NCBI GenBank assembly: GCA_944390105.1
Contig: CALXOV010000047.1
Coordinates: 1-64,000 of the forward strand
DNA: 64,000 nucleotides
DNA from: an uncultured Succinivibrionaceae bacterium
Lineage (GTDB): Bacteria; Pseudomonadota; Gammaproteobacteria; Enterobacterales; Succinivibrionaceae
Direction of reading: 5' to 3'
Shown: positions 51,872 to 60,352 of the stretch, piece by piece
Numbering within the stretch: position 1 is the stretch's first letter
Layout: each line of letters begins with the position of its first letter
The notes under the pieces: model-generated
What the model saw: only the letters and a program-made list of their open reading frames with translations
Database searches by the model: none
Told to the model about the DNA's origin: nothing
Made by a program: the position numbers and the translations under genes

Positions 51872-52570
51872 ATGATCTATTCAAAAGAAGTAGAGCAGAT
51901 GTGCCCGATCACTAAGGGTGCATATCACGGTCCTGCTCCTATCCCTGAAGAGGGCAAGTGGGTTCAAGCTAAAGAAATTAAAGATATCAGCGGTTTAACT
52001 CACGGTGTGGGTTGGTGTGCTCCGCAGCAGGGTGCATGCAAGCTGACCTTAAATGTCAAAGACGGCATTATTGAAGAATGCTTAGTTGAGACTTTAGGCT
52101 GCTCTGGTATGACTCACTCTGCCGCTATGGCATCCGAGATTCTCCCGGGCAAGACTCTGCTTGAAGCTTTAAATACCGACTTGGTGTGCGATGCCATTAA
52201 CACTGCCATGCGCGAGCTGTTCCTGCAGATTGTTTACGGCCGTACTCAAACTGCTTTCTCTGAAGGTGGTCTGCCGATTGGTGCTTCGCTGGAAGATCTG
52301 GGCAAAAATTTAAGAAGCCAGGTTGGCACCATGTTCGGCACCAAGGCTAAGGGTTCCCGTTACCTCGAGATGACCGAGGGCTACGTAACTCGCATTGCCT
52401 TAAACGACAACAATGAAATTGTCGGTTACGAGTTCGTTAACTTAGGCAAGCTTATCGACACCTTAAAGGCCAATCCTGATATGAAGGGCTCAGACGCGAT
52501 TGCCAAGGTGCGTGGTCACTATGGCCAGTTCGATAATGCGGCTAAGTACATTGACCCGAGACATGAGTAA
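51872..52570 (+). CDS. NifU/IscU-like Fe-S scaffold, GGGtGRT-associated
   Basis: 232 residues. The middle aligns with IscU/NifU scaffolds: GWCAPQQGACKLTLNV (Cys49, Cys56), ETLGCSGMTHSAAMASEI (Cys77), PGKTLLEAL and DLVCDAIN (Cys106), giving three cysteines at scaffold-like spacing. The C-terminal ~100 residues are not part of IscU and are unassigned. It is followed after 14 bases by a GGGtGRT protein, a pairing recognised in anaerobes and of unknown role. No iscS/nifS cysteine desulfurase is nearby. Confidence 0.78.
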   Translation: MIYSKEVEQMCPITKGAYHGPAPIPEEGKWVQAKEIKDISGLTHGVGWCAPQQGACKLTLNVKDGIIEECLVETLGCSGMTHSAAMASEILPGKTLLEALNTDLVCDAINTAMRELFLQIVYGRTQTAFSEGGLPIGASLEDLGKNLRSQVGTMFGTKAKGSRYLEMTEGYVTRIALNDNNEIVGYEFVNLGKLIDTLKANPDMKGSDAIAKVRGHYGQFDNAAKYIDPRHE

Positions 52571-52584
52571 GGGGGGTACAGGAA

Positions 52585-53586
52585 ATGGCATTATTTGAAA
52601 GCTATGAGCGTCGTATTGACAAAGTAAACGCTGCGCTTAAAGAGTACGGTATCAATTCGATTGAAGAGGCGATGGAGCTCTGCAAGAGCTATGGTCTCAA
52701 TCCGTATGACAAAGTCCGCGAGATTCAGCCGATTGCCTTCGAGAACGCCTGCTGGGCTTACACTGTCGGCGCTGCGATCGCTTTAAAGAAAGGCTGCAAG
52801 ACTGCCGCAGAGGCCGCAGAGGCTATTGGTATCGGCCTGCAGGCTTTCTGCATCCCGGGCTCGGTGGCAGAAGATCGTAAGGTCGGTATTGGCCATGGTA
52901 ACTTAGGTGCCATGTTGCTGCGTGACGAAACCAAGTGCTTCTGCTTCTTAGCCGGACATGAGTCCTTCGCGGCTGCTGAAGGCGCTATTGGCATCGTGCG
53001 CAATGCCAACAAGGCCCGTAAGGTGCCGCTGCGTGTGATCTTAAACGGCTTAGGCAAGGATGCCGCTCAGATCATTTCACGCATCAATGGCTTCACTTAT
53101 GTACAGACCAAGTTTGATTACTACACCTCTGAACTGCAGATCGTCAAGGAAATCGCTTACTCCAACGGTGAGCGTGCTGCTGTACGTTGCTACGGCGCAG
53201 ACGATGTGCGTGAAGGCGTAGCCATTATGCACAAGGAAGGCGTGGATGTTTCTATTACTGGTAACTCCACCAATCCGACTCGCTTCCAGCATCCGGTTGC
53301 TGGTACTTATAAGAAAGAATGCGTTGAGCAGGGCAAGAAGTACTTCTCTGTAGCATCTGGCGGCGGTACTGGCCGTACCTTGCATCCGGACAATATGGCT
53401 GCAGGTCCTGCCTCTTACGGTATGACTGACACCATGGGCCGTATGCATTCTGATGCTCAGTTCGCAGGCTCGTCCTCCGTTCCGGCTCACGTTGAGATGA
53501 TGGGCTTCTTGGGCATGGGCAACAACCCGATGGTTGGTGCCACCGTGGCTATCGCAGTGGCTGTAGCCGAAGCTTTAAATAAGTAA
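52585..53586 (+). CDS. GGGtGRT family protein
   Basis: 333 residues. The namesake motif GGGTGRTLHPDNMAAGPASY starts at residue 259. Other conserved-looking blocks are GIGHGNLGAMLLRDETKCFCFLAG (in part), ITGNSTNPTRFQHPV and a C-terminal GNNPMVGATVAIAVAVAEAL. Several cysteines (57, 71, 89, 118, 120) could bind a metal cofactor. The family has no established biochemical function. Tight spacing behind the NifU-like gene, and codon use biased toward frequent codons, suggest a well-expressed two-gene operon. RBS ggggggtacagga. Confidence 0.85.
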   Translation: MALFESYERRIDKVNAALKEYGINSIEEAMELCKSYGLNPYDKVREIQPIAFENACWAYTVGAAIALKKGCKTAAEAAEAIGIGLQAFCIPGSVAEDRKVGIGHGNLGAMLLRDETKCFCFLAGHESFAAAEGAIGIVRNANKARKVPLRVILNGLGKDAAQIISRINGFTYVQTKFDYYTSELQIVKEIAYSNGERAAVRCYGADDVREGVAIMHKEGVDVSITGNSTNPTRFQHPVAGTYKKECVEQGKKYFSVASGGGTGRTLHPDNMAAGPASYGMTDTMGRMHSDAQFAGSSSVPAHVEMMGFLGMGNNPMVGATVAIAVAVAEALNK

Positions 53587-53670
53587 GCTTTTCTTTCTGA
53601 TAACTGCAGCTGTCTTAGGCTGTAGTATCGTAGCTTTTTCCTAAGCGCTAAGCTTGGGCTAAGCCGCAAG

Positions 53671-53690
53671 GGGCGGTCGGAAGACCGCCC
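53671..53690. terminator. Terminator after the GGGtGRT gene
   Basis: GGGCGGTC-GGAA-GACCGCCC is a perfect 8-bp stem with a GNRA-type loop, lying between convergent genes and followed by TAATTCT. Confidence 0.7.
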
Positions 53691-53695
53691 TAATT

Positions 53696-54634
53696 CTATC
53701 TATGCTCAATCTGCATATGTTCATTTAGCGTGTAATTAGCGCGCAGGTTTAAGCCGCGGGTTAACTGCTCTTTAATCACTGAGAGAAAGGCCGAGCAAAG
53801 GGCACTGGTATAAATACCAGAGCGCCATACTAAATGTAATTGGGCATCAAGTGGCGGATATAAAGGCCGCTCCACCAGCGCATCATGTGGCGTAAGCTGC
53901 ACTAAATTTAGCAGGCTAAGCATCGCACAGCGGTTTTCTTTGGCAAATACGTATCCGTTATAGGGTAGATTATAGGTGCCGACTACTTTGAGTTTGTCTT
54001 TACATGCCCCCAGCCAGCCGGAAAATTCATTATTGTGCAATGATTGTGAGGATACAATTAGTGGCAGATTGGTTAAATCGACAGCTTCAATCTGTTTTTT
54101 GCTACTAAGCGATAACTCCTGTGGAATGAGTAGCCCCCAGCTGTCGCGCTGCGGCAGAATTAAATGCTCATAGCGTGCCGCTTGCGGGGAGGCTATAAGA
54201 ATGCCGAAATCGGCAATACCGCTGTCAAGGGCTGCCGTGACAAAGTTTTCATTGCCGCTTTTAAGTGCAAAGCTGATCTTGGGGGCACGAGCTTTTAACT
54301 GCTTGAGGCATTCGGCTAAAAAGCTGACGGCCGGACTTTCTCCTGCGGCGATAGTGATGGTGCCGCTCAATTCGTTTTCCGGGGAGCCGACTTCGATTTT
54401 TATGTGTTCAAACAGCTCAAGCAGCGTCTGTGCGCGTTCGCGCAACAGTTCGCCTTTAGCCGTCAACGTCAGCGGTTTGCCGCGGATGATGAGGGGCTGT
54501 CCCAGTTCTTCTTCCAGCTCTTGCAGAGTACGCGACAGCGCAGGTTGCGAAATATGCAGACTGGCGGCAGCTTGAGTAATAGTACGCTCTTGGGCGATGC
54601 CTATAAAGCAGCGCAAATGTCGCAGTTCCAGCAT
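53696..54634 (-). CDS. LysR-family transcriptional regulator
   Basis: The N-terminal HTH reads MLELRHLRCFIGIAQERTITQAAASLHISQPALSRTLQELEEELG (shown in part in the family manner); the substrate-binding domain follows (LSGTITIAAGESPAVSFLAECL). Start taken at 54634 behind tggagaaacgcgt; an ATG nine codons upstream lacks an RBS. Divergent from an MFS exporter with ~130 bases between, the usual layout for a LysR regulator and its target. Confidence 0.88.
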   Translation of the reverse strand: MLELRHLRCFIGIAQERTITQAAASLHISQPALSRTLQELEEELGQPLIIRGKPLTLTAKGELLRERAQTLLELFEHIKIEVGSPENELSGTITIAAGESPAVSFLAECLKQLKARAPKISFALKSGNENFVTAALDSGIADFGILIASPQAARYEHLILPQRDSWGLLIPQELSLSSKKQIEAVDLTNLPLIVSSQSLHNNEFSGWLGACKDKLKVVGTYNLPYNGYVFAKENRCAMLSLLNLVQLTPHDALVERPLYPPLDAQLHLVWRSGIYTSALCSAFLSVIKEQLTRGLNLRANYTLNEHMQIEHR

Positions 54635-54764
54635 ACGCGTTTCTCCATAAATTAAATGCATAGTTTGTAATAATTATAAACAATTAGACTGAATGAAACC
54701 TGCATTCTATACTTGCTTCGCAACAAAAATCCTCTTTCACTTGTAGTATAAGGAGCCGCTATTA

Positions 54765-55946
54765 ATGCAGGGATCGCACATCTCAGGCAGCATGCTACTG
54801 GTAATTCTTACTTGCGGCGTGTTTGGCATCATCAATACTGAAATGGGCGTGGTTGGCATTGTGCCGCAGATTGCCGCGCAGTTTGACGTCAGCATTCCGG
54901 CAGCCGGCTGGACGGTCAGTGTGTTTGCACTAGTGGTTGCACTTTCTGCACCGGTGATGCCGCTGATCTGCTCACGCTTTAATCGCCGCAAAGTGATGAT
55001 CTTTGTCTTAAGCGTCTTTGTCGTCAGTAATATAGTGTCATTTGCGGCGAGCGAATTTTGGCAAGTGCTGATGGCGCGCGCCGTGCCGGCACTTTTTCAT
55101 CCGGTCTACGTGGCGCTAGCCTTCACTCTAGCGGCATACGCGCTGCCGCCTGAGCGTAGCGCTGAAGCTATTTCCAAAGTTTTCTTAGGCGTATCTGCCG
55201 GTATGGTGTTAGGTGTACCCTGCACCTCATGTATTGCAGTGCAACTGTCCTACGAAGCGGCAATGCTGTTTTTTGCCGTGGTCAATGGGGCAGTGCTGCT
55301 GGCTACTTTACGCTGGATACCCGATCTGCCGGCAGTGCCGCAGCAACTTGGGGCTCAACTGAAAGTGTTGAAACGTCCTCAGCTGTGGTATGCCTTCGGT
55401 TTTACACTGTTTTTAAATGGGGCTGTTTTCGGCTTTTTCAGCTTTATGTCTGATTTTCTCAATCAGGTAAGTTCCATCAGTTTTGACTTCATTGCTGCAG
55501 CGCTTTTGGGCTACAGCCTTTCTAATATAGTCGGCAATCTGCTGGCTGGGCGTATTTATGCGCGCCGCCCGCGTATGTTGGCATTGCTGCTACCTCTTAT
55601 TTTGCTGTTTTTATATTTGACGCTGTATTTAAGCGGCAGGCTGCAGATTACAGCCATGATACTAACGTTACTTATCGGTATTTTTGCAGGTATGGTTGGC
55701 GTGGTTGGGCAGCAGATGCTGACTCTTGCGGCCTGGGAGGCTCCGGAATTTGCCAATGGGCTGTTTCTTACTGCCGCCAATGCAGGCACTATGCTGGGTA
55801 CGGCATCGTGCGGCGTCTGCATCAGCCTTGCCGGTACGTCAGCAGCATTGTGGGGCACCTTCAGTTTTTTGGCCGTCAGTATTGGTTTTGCATTGCTCGC
55901 TGTCGCTGCCCGGCCTTGCATGGTGACAGGGGAGAGTCTAGCCTAG
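54765..55946 (+). CDS. MFS exporter, DHA1 type, under LysR control
   Basis: 393 residues, 12 predicted membrane segments. GIINTEMGVVGIVPQIAAQFDVS and CSRFNRRKVMIF (the loop 2-3 motif) place it with AraJ/SotB/Bcr-type exporters. RBS aaggagcc. It is read divergently from the LysR gene. The substrate is unknown; aromatic or sugar-like efflux is common in this branch. Confidence 0.82.
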   Translation: MQGSHISGSMLLVILTCGVFGIINTEMGVVGIVPQIAAQFDVSIPAAGWTVSVFALVVALSAPVMPLICSRFNRRKVMIFVLSVFVVSNIVSFAASEFWQVLMARAVPALFHPVYVALAFTLAAYALPPERSAEAISKVFLGVSAGMVLGVPCTSCIAVQLSYEAAMLFFAVVNGAVLLATLRWIPDLPAVPQQLGAQLKVLKRPQLWYAFGFTLFLNGAVFGFFSFMSDFLNQVSSISFDFIAAALLGYSLSNIVGNLLAGRIYARRPRMLALLLPLILLFLYLTLYLSGRLQITAMILTLLIGIFAGMVGVVGQQMLTLAAWEAPEFANGLFLTAANAGTMLGTASCGVCISLAGTSAALWGTFSFLAVSIGFALLAVAARPCMVTGESLA

Positions 55947-56043
55947 TGCACAAAGATGTGAACAGCATAACGCATCCTGCAGGGCTTTCGCGCTACAATG
56001 ATGGTAGCTTTCAAGTAAGATTTTAAACACAAGGGAGTTTTAG

Positions 56044-56571
56044 ATGAGCGATTTGCTTGATGCGATCAAAGCACGCCGTGCGGTGCGTAAATACACCGAT
56101 CAGATGGTAGAGCGCGAGAAAATTGATAAAGTAATAGAAGCGGGTTTATATGCGGCAAATGGTAAAGGCCGCCAAGAGCCGCACATTATTGCCGTCACCA
56201 ATAGAGATCTGCGCGATCGTTTAAGCACCTTAAATCGTGAAATCGGCGGCTGGGATCCGCCTTTTGATCCGTTCTATGGCGCACCGGTTATCTTGCTAGT
56301 GGTTGTGGATGAGGATTACAAGAATCGGGTTTATGACGGTTCATTAGTGATGGGCAATATGATGCTTGAAGCTTCAAGCTTGGGCTTAGGTTCATGCTGG
56401 GTGCATCGTGCTCGCGAGACCATGAAATCGCGTTTAGGCCAAGAAATCTTAAAGGCAGCAGGGCTTACAGATAAGACCTATGAAGGTATCGCCTTTTGCA
56501 TTTTAGGCTACCCAGATGAAAAGCCGCAGGCCGCTGCACGTCGTGAAGGCAGAGTGCATTTTGTGGAATAA
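56044..56571 (+). CDS. Nitroreductase-family flavoprotein
   Basis: 175 residues. The opening AIKARRAVRKYTDQMVEREKIDKVIEAG binds FMN phosphate (R-R-x-R/K pattern); GAPVILLVVVDE and GSLVMGNMMLEASSLGLGSCWVHRA are core strands/helix, with the C-terminal arginine patch RREGRVHFVE. Small single-domain enzyme reducing nitro compounds or quinones with NAD(P)H. RBS aagggag. Alone in its unit. Confidence 0.87.
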   Translation: MSDLLDAIKARRAVRKYTDQMVEREKIDKVIEAGLYAANGKGRQEPHIIAVTNRDLRDRLSTLNREIGGWDPPFDPFYGAPVILLVVVDEDYKNRVYDGSLVMGNMMLEASSLGLGSCWVHRARETMKSRLGQEILKAAGLTDKTYEGIAFCILGYPDEKPQAAARREGRVHFVE

Positions 56572-56663
56572 GCTGTAATTTTTGGCTTTTTGCAGATAGG
56601 CTGCTGCGTGACAGTGGCCTATCGTCTTCTATTTTTAAATGAGTTTCTTTCCTTTATCTCGTT

Positions 56664-57335
56664 ATGCAATTTTGTGCCGTATGCTTTGACGTAGATGGAA
56701 CGCTCGGTGACACTTTTCCCGTGTGCATTCCGCTGATGGCCGAAATTTTTTCGCGCTTTGCCGGCAAACAGTTTCATACGGAGGATATTACCCGCTTTTT
56801 CGGTATTAACGAATCGGGAATTGCTCAGCAGCTTATTGGAGATAATTGGCAGGCAGCAGCTGATGCTTTTTATATCGCTTATGAGGCGGAGCTTAAAGCG
56901 CAGCAGGTGGAACCATTTGCTGGTATTGAAGAGCTGATTGGTACGTTGCGCAATCAAGGGGTGCTTACTTTGCTGGTTACTGGCAAGGCACCGCAAAGTT
57001 GCCGCGTTACCTTAGCGCATTGGGGACTTGATGCTGCTTTTGCTAAAATTTTATGTGGTGGGCCAGATAAGCTCAATAAGGCAGCGCAAATTGGCGCTTT
57101 ACTGCAGGAGTTTCATCTGCGACCTAATGAACTGTGTTATGTCGGCGATGCGCTGACTGATGTTACAGCTTGTCGAGAAAATAGCGTGACATGCTTAAGC
57201 GCCTTATGGCAGCCACTTGATCTGGATAAAACGGCCGTGCGGCAGGCTAATCCTAATTACTGTTTTACTAGTGTCGCAGCGCTGAGTAATTTCCTCTTAC
57301 CTAAAGTCAAGCCGTATCCGTCTTTTCGTCAATAA
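56664..57335 (+). CDS. HAD-superfamily phosphatase (Gph/PpaX-like)
   Basis: 223 residues. Motif I VCFDVDGTLGDTFPV, cap helices to about residue 85, motif II LLVTGKAPQS, motif III Lys in LNKAAQIGALLQEF, motif IV YVGDALTDVTACREN. A second phosphoglycolate-phosphatase-like protein in this window besides gph (29807-30538). Substrate unknown. Confidence 0.78.
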   Translation: MQFCAVCFDVDGTLGDTFPVCIPLMAEIFSRFAGKQFHTEDITRFFGINESGIAQQLIGDNWQAAADAFYIAYEAELKAQQVEPFAGIEELIGTLRNQGVLTLLVTGKAPQSCRVTLAHWGLDAAFAKILCGGPDKLNKAAQIGALLQEFHLRPNELCYVGDALTDVTACRENSVTCLSALWQPLDLDKTAVRQANPNYCFTSVAALSNFLLPKVKPYPSFRQ

Positions 57336-57403
57336 CTAATTGTTTTTTCATAAAATACATCTGTTTTGTGATTAAACTCACAGCGTACAGCTTACAAAAG
57401 CGT

Positions 57404-57409
57404 TATAGT
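57404..57409 (+). promoter_or_regulatory. -10 element in front of the structured RNA
   Basis: TATAGT lies 7-12 bases before the first paired bases of the RNA candidate, so transcription would start at the structure's 5' edge. No good -35 was identified. Confidence 0.4.
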
Positions 57410-57415
57410 AAAAAT

Positions 57416-57622
57416 GCCGCCGCAGCGCTGGTGCCTGCTTTTTCCGGGAAAGCTCAGGAGGCCGTCAGCCAAATGAGTAGCAGTACGCAGCAGAGCGCAT
57501 ACAGCTGTCTGCCCTTGGCGGCAGACGGGTCAGGGGATCAGTAAGGCTCAGCCTTGATCTCGTTCCTCGCCAGCAAAACGGCACATGAGGAAAAAACCGG
57601 CTGCAGGCGGCACCTGATGCGC
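57416..57622 (+). ncRNA. Structured RNA candidate upstream of ybhG
   Basis: A long-range stem (GCGC 57425-57428 with 57619-57622; GGTGCC 57430-57435 with GGCACC 57609-57614; CCGG 57444-57447 with 57597-57600) closes ~200 bases. Inside are four hairpins: CTCA..TGAG with GGC/GCC (57453-57477); GTCTGCC/GGCAGAC (57507-57526); GATC-AAGGC/GCCTT-GATC (57536-57559); and TTCCTC-GCC/GGC-GAGGAA (57563-57592). It ends 26 bases before the ybhG start, so it is either a riboswitch-like leader or a separate small RNA. The closing stem loosely recalls 6S RNA, but the multi-branch centre does not. No known class was recognised. Confidence 0.45.
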
Positions 57623-57648
57623 AAAAGGCTAGATTAAGGGAGGACATT

Positions 57649-58641
57649 GTGCGACGCTTCCTGCTTCCTTTGCTCCTGCTTACTGTATTGATCTGTAGTG
57701 CTGTCTTTATCCTTTATCTCAAGCAAGATTCCGCTACAGCTCTGCGTGCTTACGGATTTATTGATGTTGATGAAAGTACGCTGGCCTTTGATATTTCCGG
57801 CCGGATCGTCAGTTTAAACGTCAATGAGGGGACGGTAGTGCGGCAAGGCCAGGTGTTAGCAACGATGGATACCAAGGCAATAGAGCTCGAACGCAGTGCG
57901 CAGCAGGCGCAGTGTAAGATGCTTGAAGCCGAGCTTGAAAAGTTGCAAGGCGGGTATCGTTTCGAGCTGATTGCTACGGCTAAAGCCGAGGCGGCACGGC
58001 TCCAAGCGGCGGCGTCTCTTGCAAAATTAAGTGCATCCCGTGCGCAGCAACTGTATGCCAAGCGTGCCTTAAGTGCTCAGGAACGGGATGAAGCTGTGTA
58101 CAGTAAGCAGCAGGCAGATGCAGCATGGGCGCAAGCGAAAGCGCAATTGCAGCAGTATGAACACGGCTATGAAAAAAGTGATATCACCGCAAAGGACGCG
58201 GAGCTTAAGGCCTGTCAGGCGCAGCTTAATCTTTTGAGTTATCGCATTAATGTGCAGTCAAAACTAACCGCCCCGCGCGATGGCATTATCCGCAGCCGTC
58301 TGCAGGAGTTGGGCAATCAAGTTACCGCGCAGGTGCCGGTGTTTTATTTGGCCCCGCGTGAGGAAAAGACCGCTCGCTTTTACGTTAATGAACTGATGCT
58401 AGCGACGCTTTCCGTTGGCAGTCGAGTAATGCTGAGCAATGCTGCAGGCGATCGGGCTGAAGCGTATATCAGCGCAATTGCCGATACCGCGATGTTTACG
58501 CCTAAGACGGTACAGACTGAGGAGCTGCGTCCTGATTTAGTCTATGAAGTGCGGGCCGATTTTATGGATGCTCCGGGGGCCTTTCGTTTGGGGCAGGCGA
58601 TTACGGTGTATCTGGATGCAGACGCTCTTAACCGTCAATGA
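57649..58641 (+). CDS. ybhG: HlyD-family membrane-fusion protein of the Ybh exporter
   Basis: 330 residues, close to E. coli YbhG (332). One N-terminal membrane segment (LLPLLLLTVLICSAVFILYL), a biotinyl-lipoyl-like half (GRIVSLNVNEGTVVRQGQVLA), a long alpha-hairpin rich in Ala/Gln/Lys (about 85-185), then the second lipoyl half and a beta-barrel. It starts from GTG with RBS aagggagga. It forms the periplasmic part of a YbhFSR-type exporter. Confidence 0.85.
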   Translation: MRRFLLPLLLLTVLICSAVFILYLKQDSATALRAYGFIDVDESTLAFDISGRIVSLNVNEGTVVRQGQVLATMDTKAIELERSAQQAQCKMLEAELEKLQGGYRFELIATAKAEAARLQAAASLAKLSASRAQQLYAKRALSAQERDEAVYSKQQADAAWAQAKAQLQQYEHGYEKSDITAKDAELKACQAQLNLLSYRINVQSKLTAPRDGIIRSRLQELGNQVTAQVPVFYLAPREEKTARFYVNELMLATLSVGSRVMLSNAAGDRAEAYISAIADTAMFTPKTVQTEELRPDLVYEVRADFMDAPGAFRLGQAITVYLDADALNRQ

Positions 58642-60352
58642 CTTATCCTTCGGCTATAGCGCGGATAAGTTCTTTTGTAAGCTTAATTTTGCGCTTTCAA
58701 GTGATAGGCAGCGCATCGCCCTATTAGGTCCAGATGGCGCCGGCAAATCAACTTTATTAAAGCTATGCGCGCAGCTTTTAACTCCGCAATCAGGTACGCT
58801 CCGGCTGGCAGTGCCGCCTGTCGGGAAAAACTTTAATTGTACTTTCACCTTTATGCCACAGTCGCTTGGACTTTACGATGAGCTGACTGTAGAGGAAAAT
58901 TTAGCGCTGTTTGCTGCGCTCCATGGACTGACGCAGAGCAAAGAGCGGATGCGGCTTGACGAACTGCTGTATAAAACCGGACTGCATCCCTTCGTCAAGC
59001 GACAAGCCGGAGCGCTGTCTGGTGGCATGCGGCAGAAGCTGGCGCTGTGCACTGTGCTGTGCGCGCGGCCGTTTCTATTAATCTTAGATGAGCCGACTGT
59101 AGGCGTCGATCCTTTATCGCGCCGTGAGCTGTGGTCGCTTATCAATGATTATCTGCGCGACAGCGGTGCGTATATGTTGTTTTCCACCGCTTATTTATCT
59201 GAGGCGCAGCATGCCGATGAGTTACTGATTTTAGATGCAGGAAAGCTTATCTATCAAGGCACGCCTGCTGACCTGTGTACTGGCGCTGCGGGCTGTTGCT
59301 TTAACTTAAGCCTGCCAAGTATGCCTCACGTGCTACAGCACAGCCTGCTGAAATTAATGCAGCCAGACAGTACACTTATTGATGCAAGTCCGTGGGGAGG
59401 TAAACTTCGACTGCAGACTAAGTTGCCGGCAAGTCCCGCCGACTTGGCAGTAAGGCTGTATCCTACGCTGCATGAAATGCTGGGGGATGATCACGCCTTT
59501 GGGGTGACACAGCGTACAGCGCAGCTTGAGGATGCTTATATCCGCTTAACTCACCGGAAGACCGATAATATTCTGCTGCCGGCACAGCCGCCAGATTTTA
59601 TACTTAATGACGTAGCGGTTAGCTTAAGGCATGTGGTTAAGCGCTTTGGCGCCTTTACCGCACTGCATGACTCATCCTTCAACGTCAAGCGCGGCGAAAT
59701 TTTTGGTTTGCTCGGGCCCAATGGTGCCGGCAAAACGACCACGTTCCGTTTGATGTGCTCGCTACTGCGTCCAACCCAAGGCACGATTGAGCTCAATGGG
59801 ATCAATATTAAGCAGCAGAAAAGTGCCGCACGCTTGCAACTTGGTTATGTTGCGCAGCGCTTTTCTTTGTATAAAAAACTTTCAGCGCAGCAGAATCTTA
59901 CGTACTTTGCCATGAGCTGCGGCCTGTCAGGACGCCGCCTGCAATCCCGCTTGGCAGAGCTGGTGCAGGAATTTGGCCTTGCGACTGCGCTGCATACACC
60001 AGCTGGTATCTTGTCCTTTGGCTTGCAGCGCAATTTATCCATGGCCTGTGCGCTGCTGGCAAGGCCCGCACTGCTGTTTTTAGATGAAGCAACTTCCGGA
60101 GCCGATCCGCGTTCACGCCGCATCTTTTGGCAGCGTATTTTGAGTTTAGCCAAGGCTGGCACGACCGTGGTGGTGACTACGCATTTTTTGGAGGAAGCTG
60201 AATATTGCGATCGTATGTTGATTCAGCATCAAGGACGCATTTTAGTGTGTGGTAGTCCGCAGGAGATCTGCGATTGTGGTAGTCGGCAGTATAGCGTGGA
60301 AGAGCGCTTTATAGCTTTGATTAGCGCGCAGCAAGAGGGTGACAGGGTATGA
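58616..60352 (+). CDS. ybhF: ABC exporter ATPase with two NBDs
   Basis: 578 residues, the exact length of E. coli YbhF. NBD1: Walker A GPDGAGKSTLL, signature LSGGMRQKLAL, Walker B LLILDEPTVGVD. NBD2: Walker A GPNGAGKTTTF, a degenerate signature LSFGLQRNLSM, Walker B LLFLDEATSGAD, and H-loop TTHFLEEAEYC. The ATG at 58616 overlaps ybhG by 26 bases. The degenerate second signature also occurs in YbhF relatives, so one ATP site is probably weak. Confidence 0.88.
   Translation: MQTLLTVNDLSFGYSADKFFCKLNFALSSDRQRIALLGPDGAGKSTLLKLCAQLLTPQSGTLRLAVPPVGKNFNCTFTFMPQSLGLYDELTVEENLALFAALHGLTQSKERMRLDELLYKTGLHPFVKRQAGALSGGMRQKLALCTVLCARPFLLILDEPTVGVDPLSRRELWSLINDYLRDSGAYMLFSTAYLSEAQHADELLILDAGKLIYQGTPADLCTGAAGCCFNLSLPSMPHVLQHSLLKLMQPDSTLIDASPWGGKLRLQTKLPASPADLAVRLYPTLHEMLGDDHAFGVTQRTAQLEDAYIRLTHRKTDNILLPAQPPDFILNDVAVSLRHVVKRFGAFTALHDSSFNVKRGEIFGLLGPNGAGKTTTFRLMCSLLRPTQGTIELNGINIKQQKSAARLQLGYVAQRFSLYKKLSAQQNLTYFAMSCGLSGRRLQSRLAELVQEFGLATALHTPAGILSFGLQRNLSMACALLARPALLFLDEATSGADPRSRRIFWQRILSLAKAGTTVVVTTHFLEEAEYCDRMLIQHQGRILVCGSPQEICDCGSRQYSVEERFIALISAQQEGDRV

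Noticed and set aside
57421..57480. Cobalamin riboswitch
   Set aside because: GGTGCC and a purine-rich CAGGAGGCC segment recall B12 leaders, but the order is wrong and the conserved GGTGAAAATCCGG-type core is absent.
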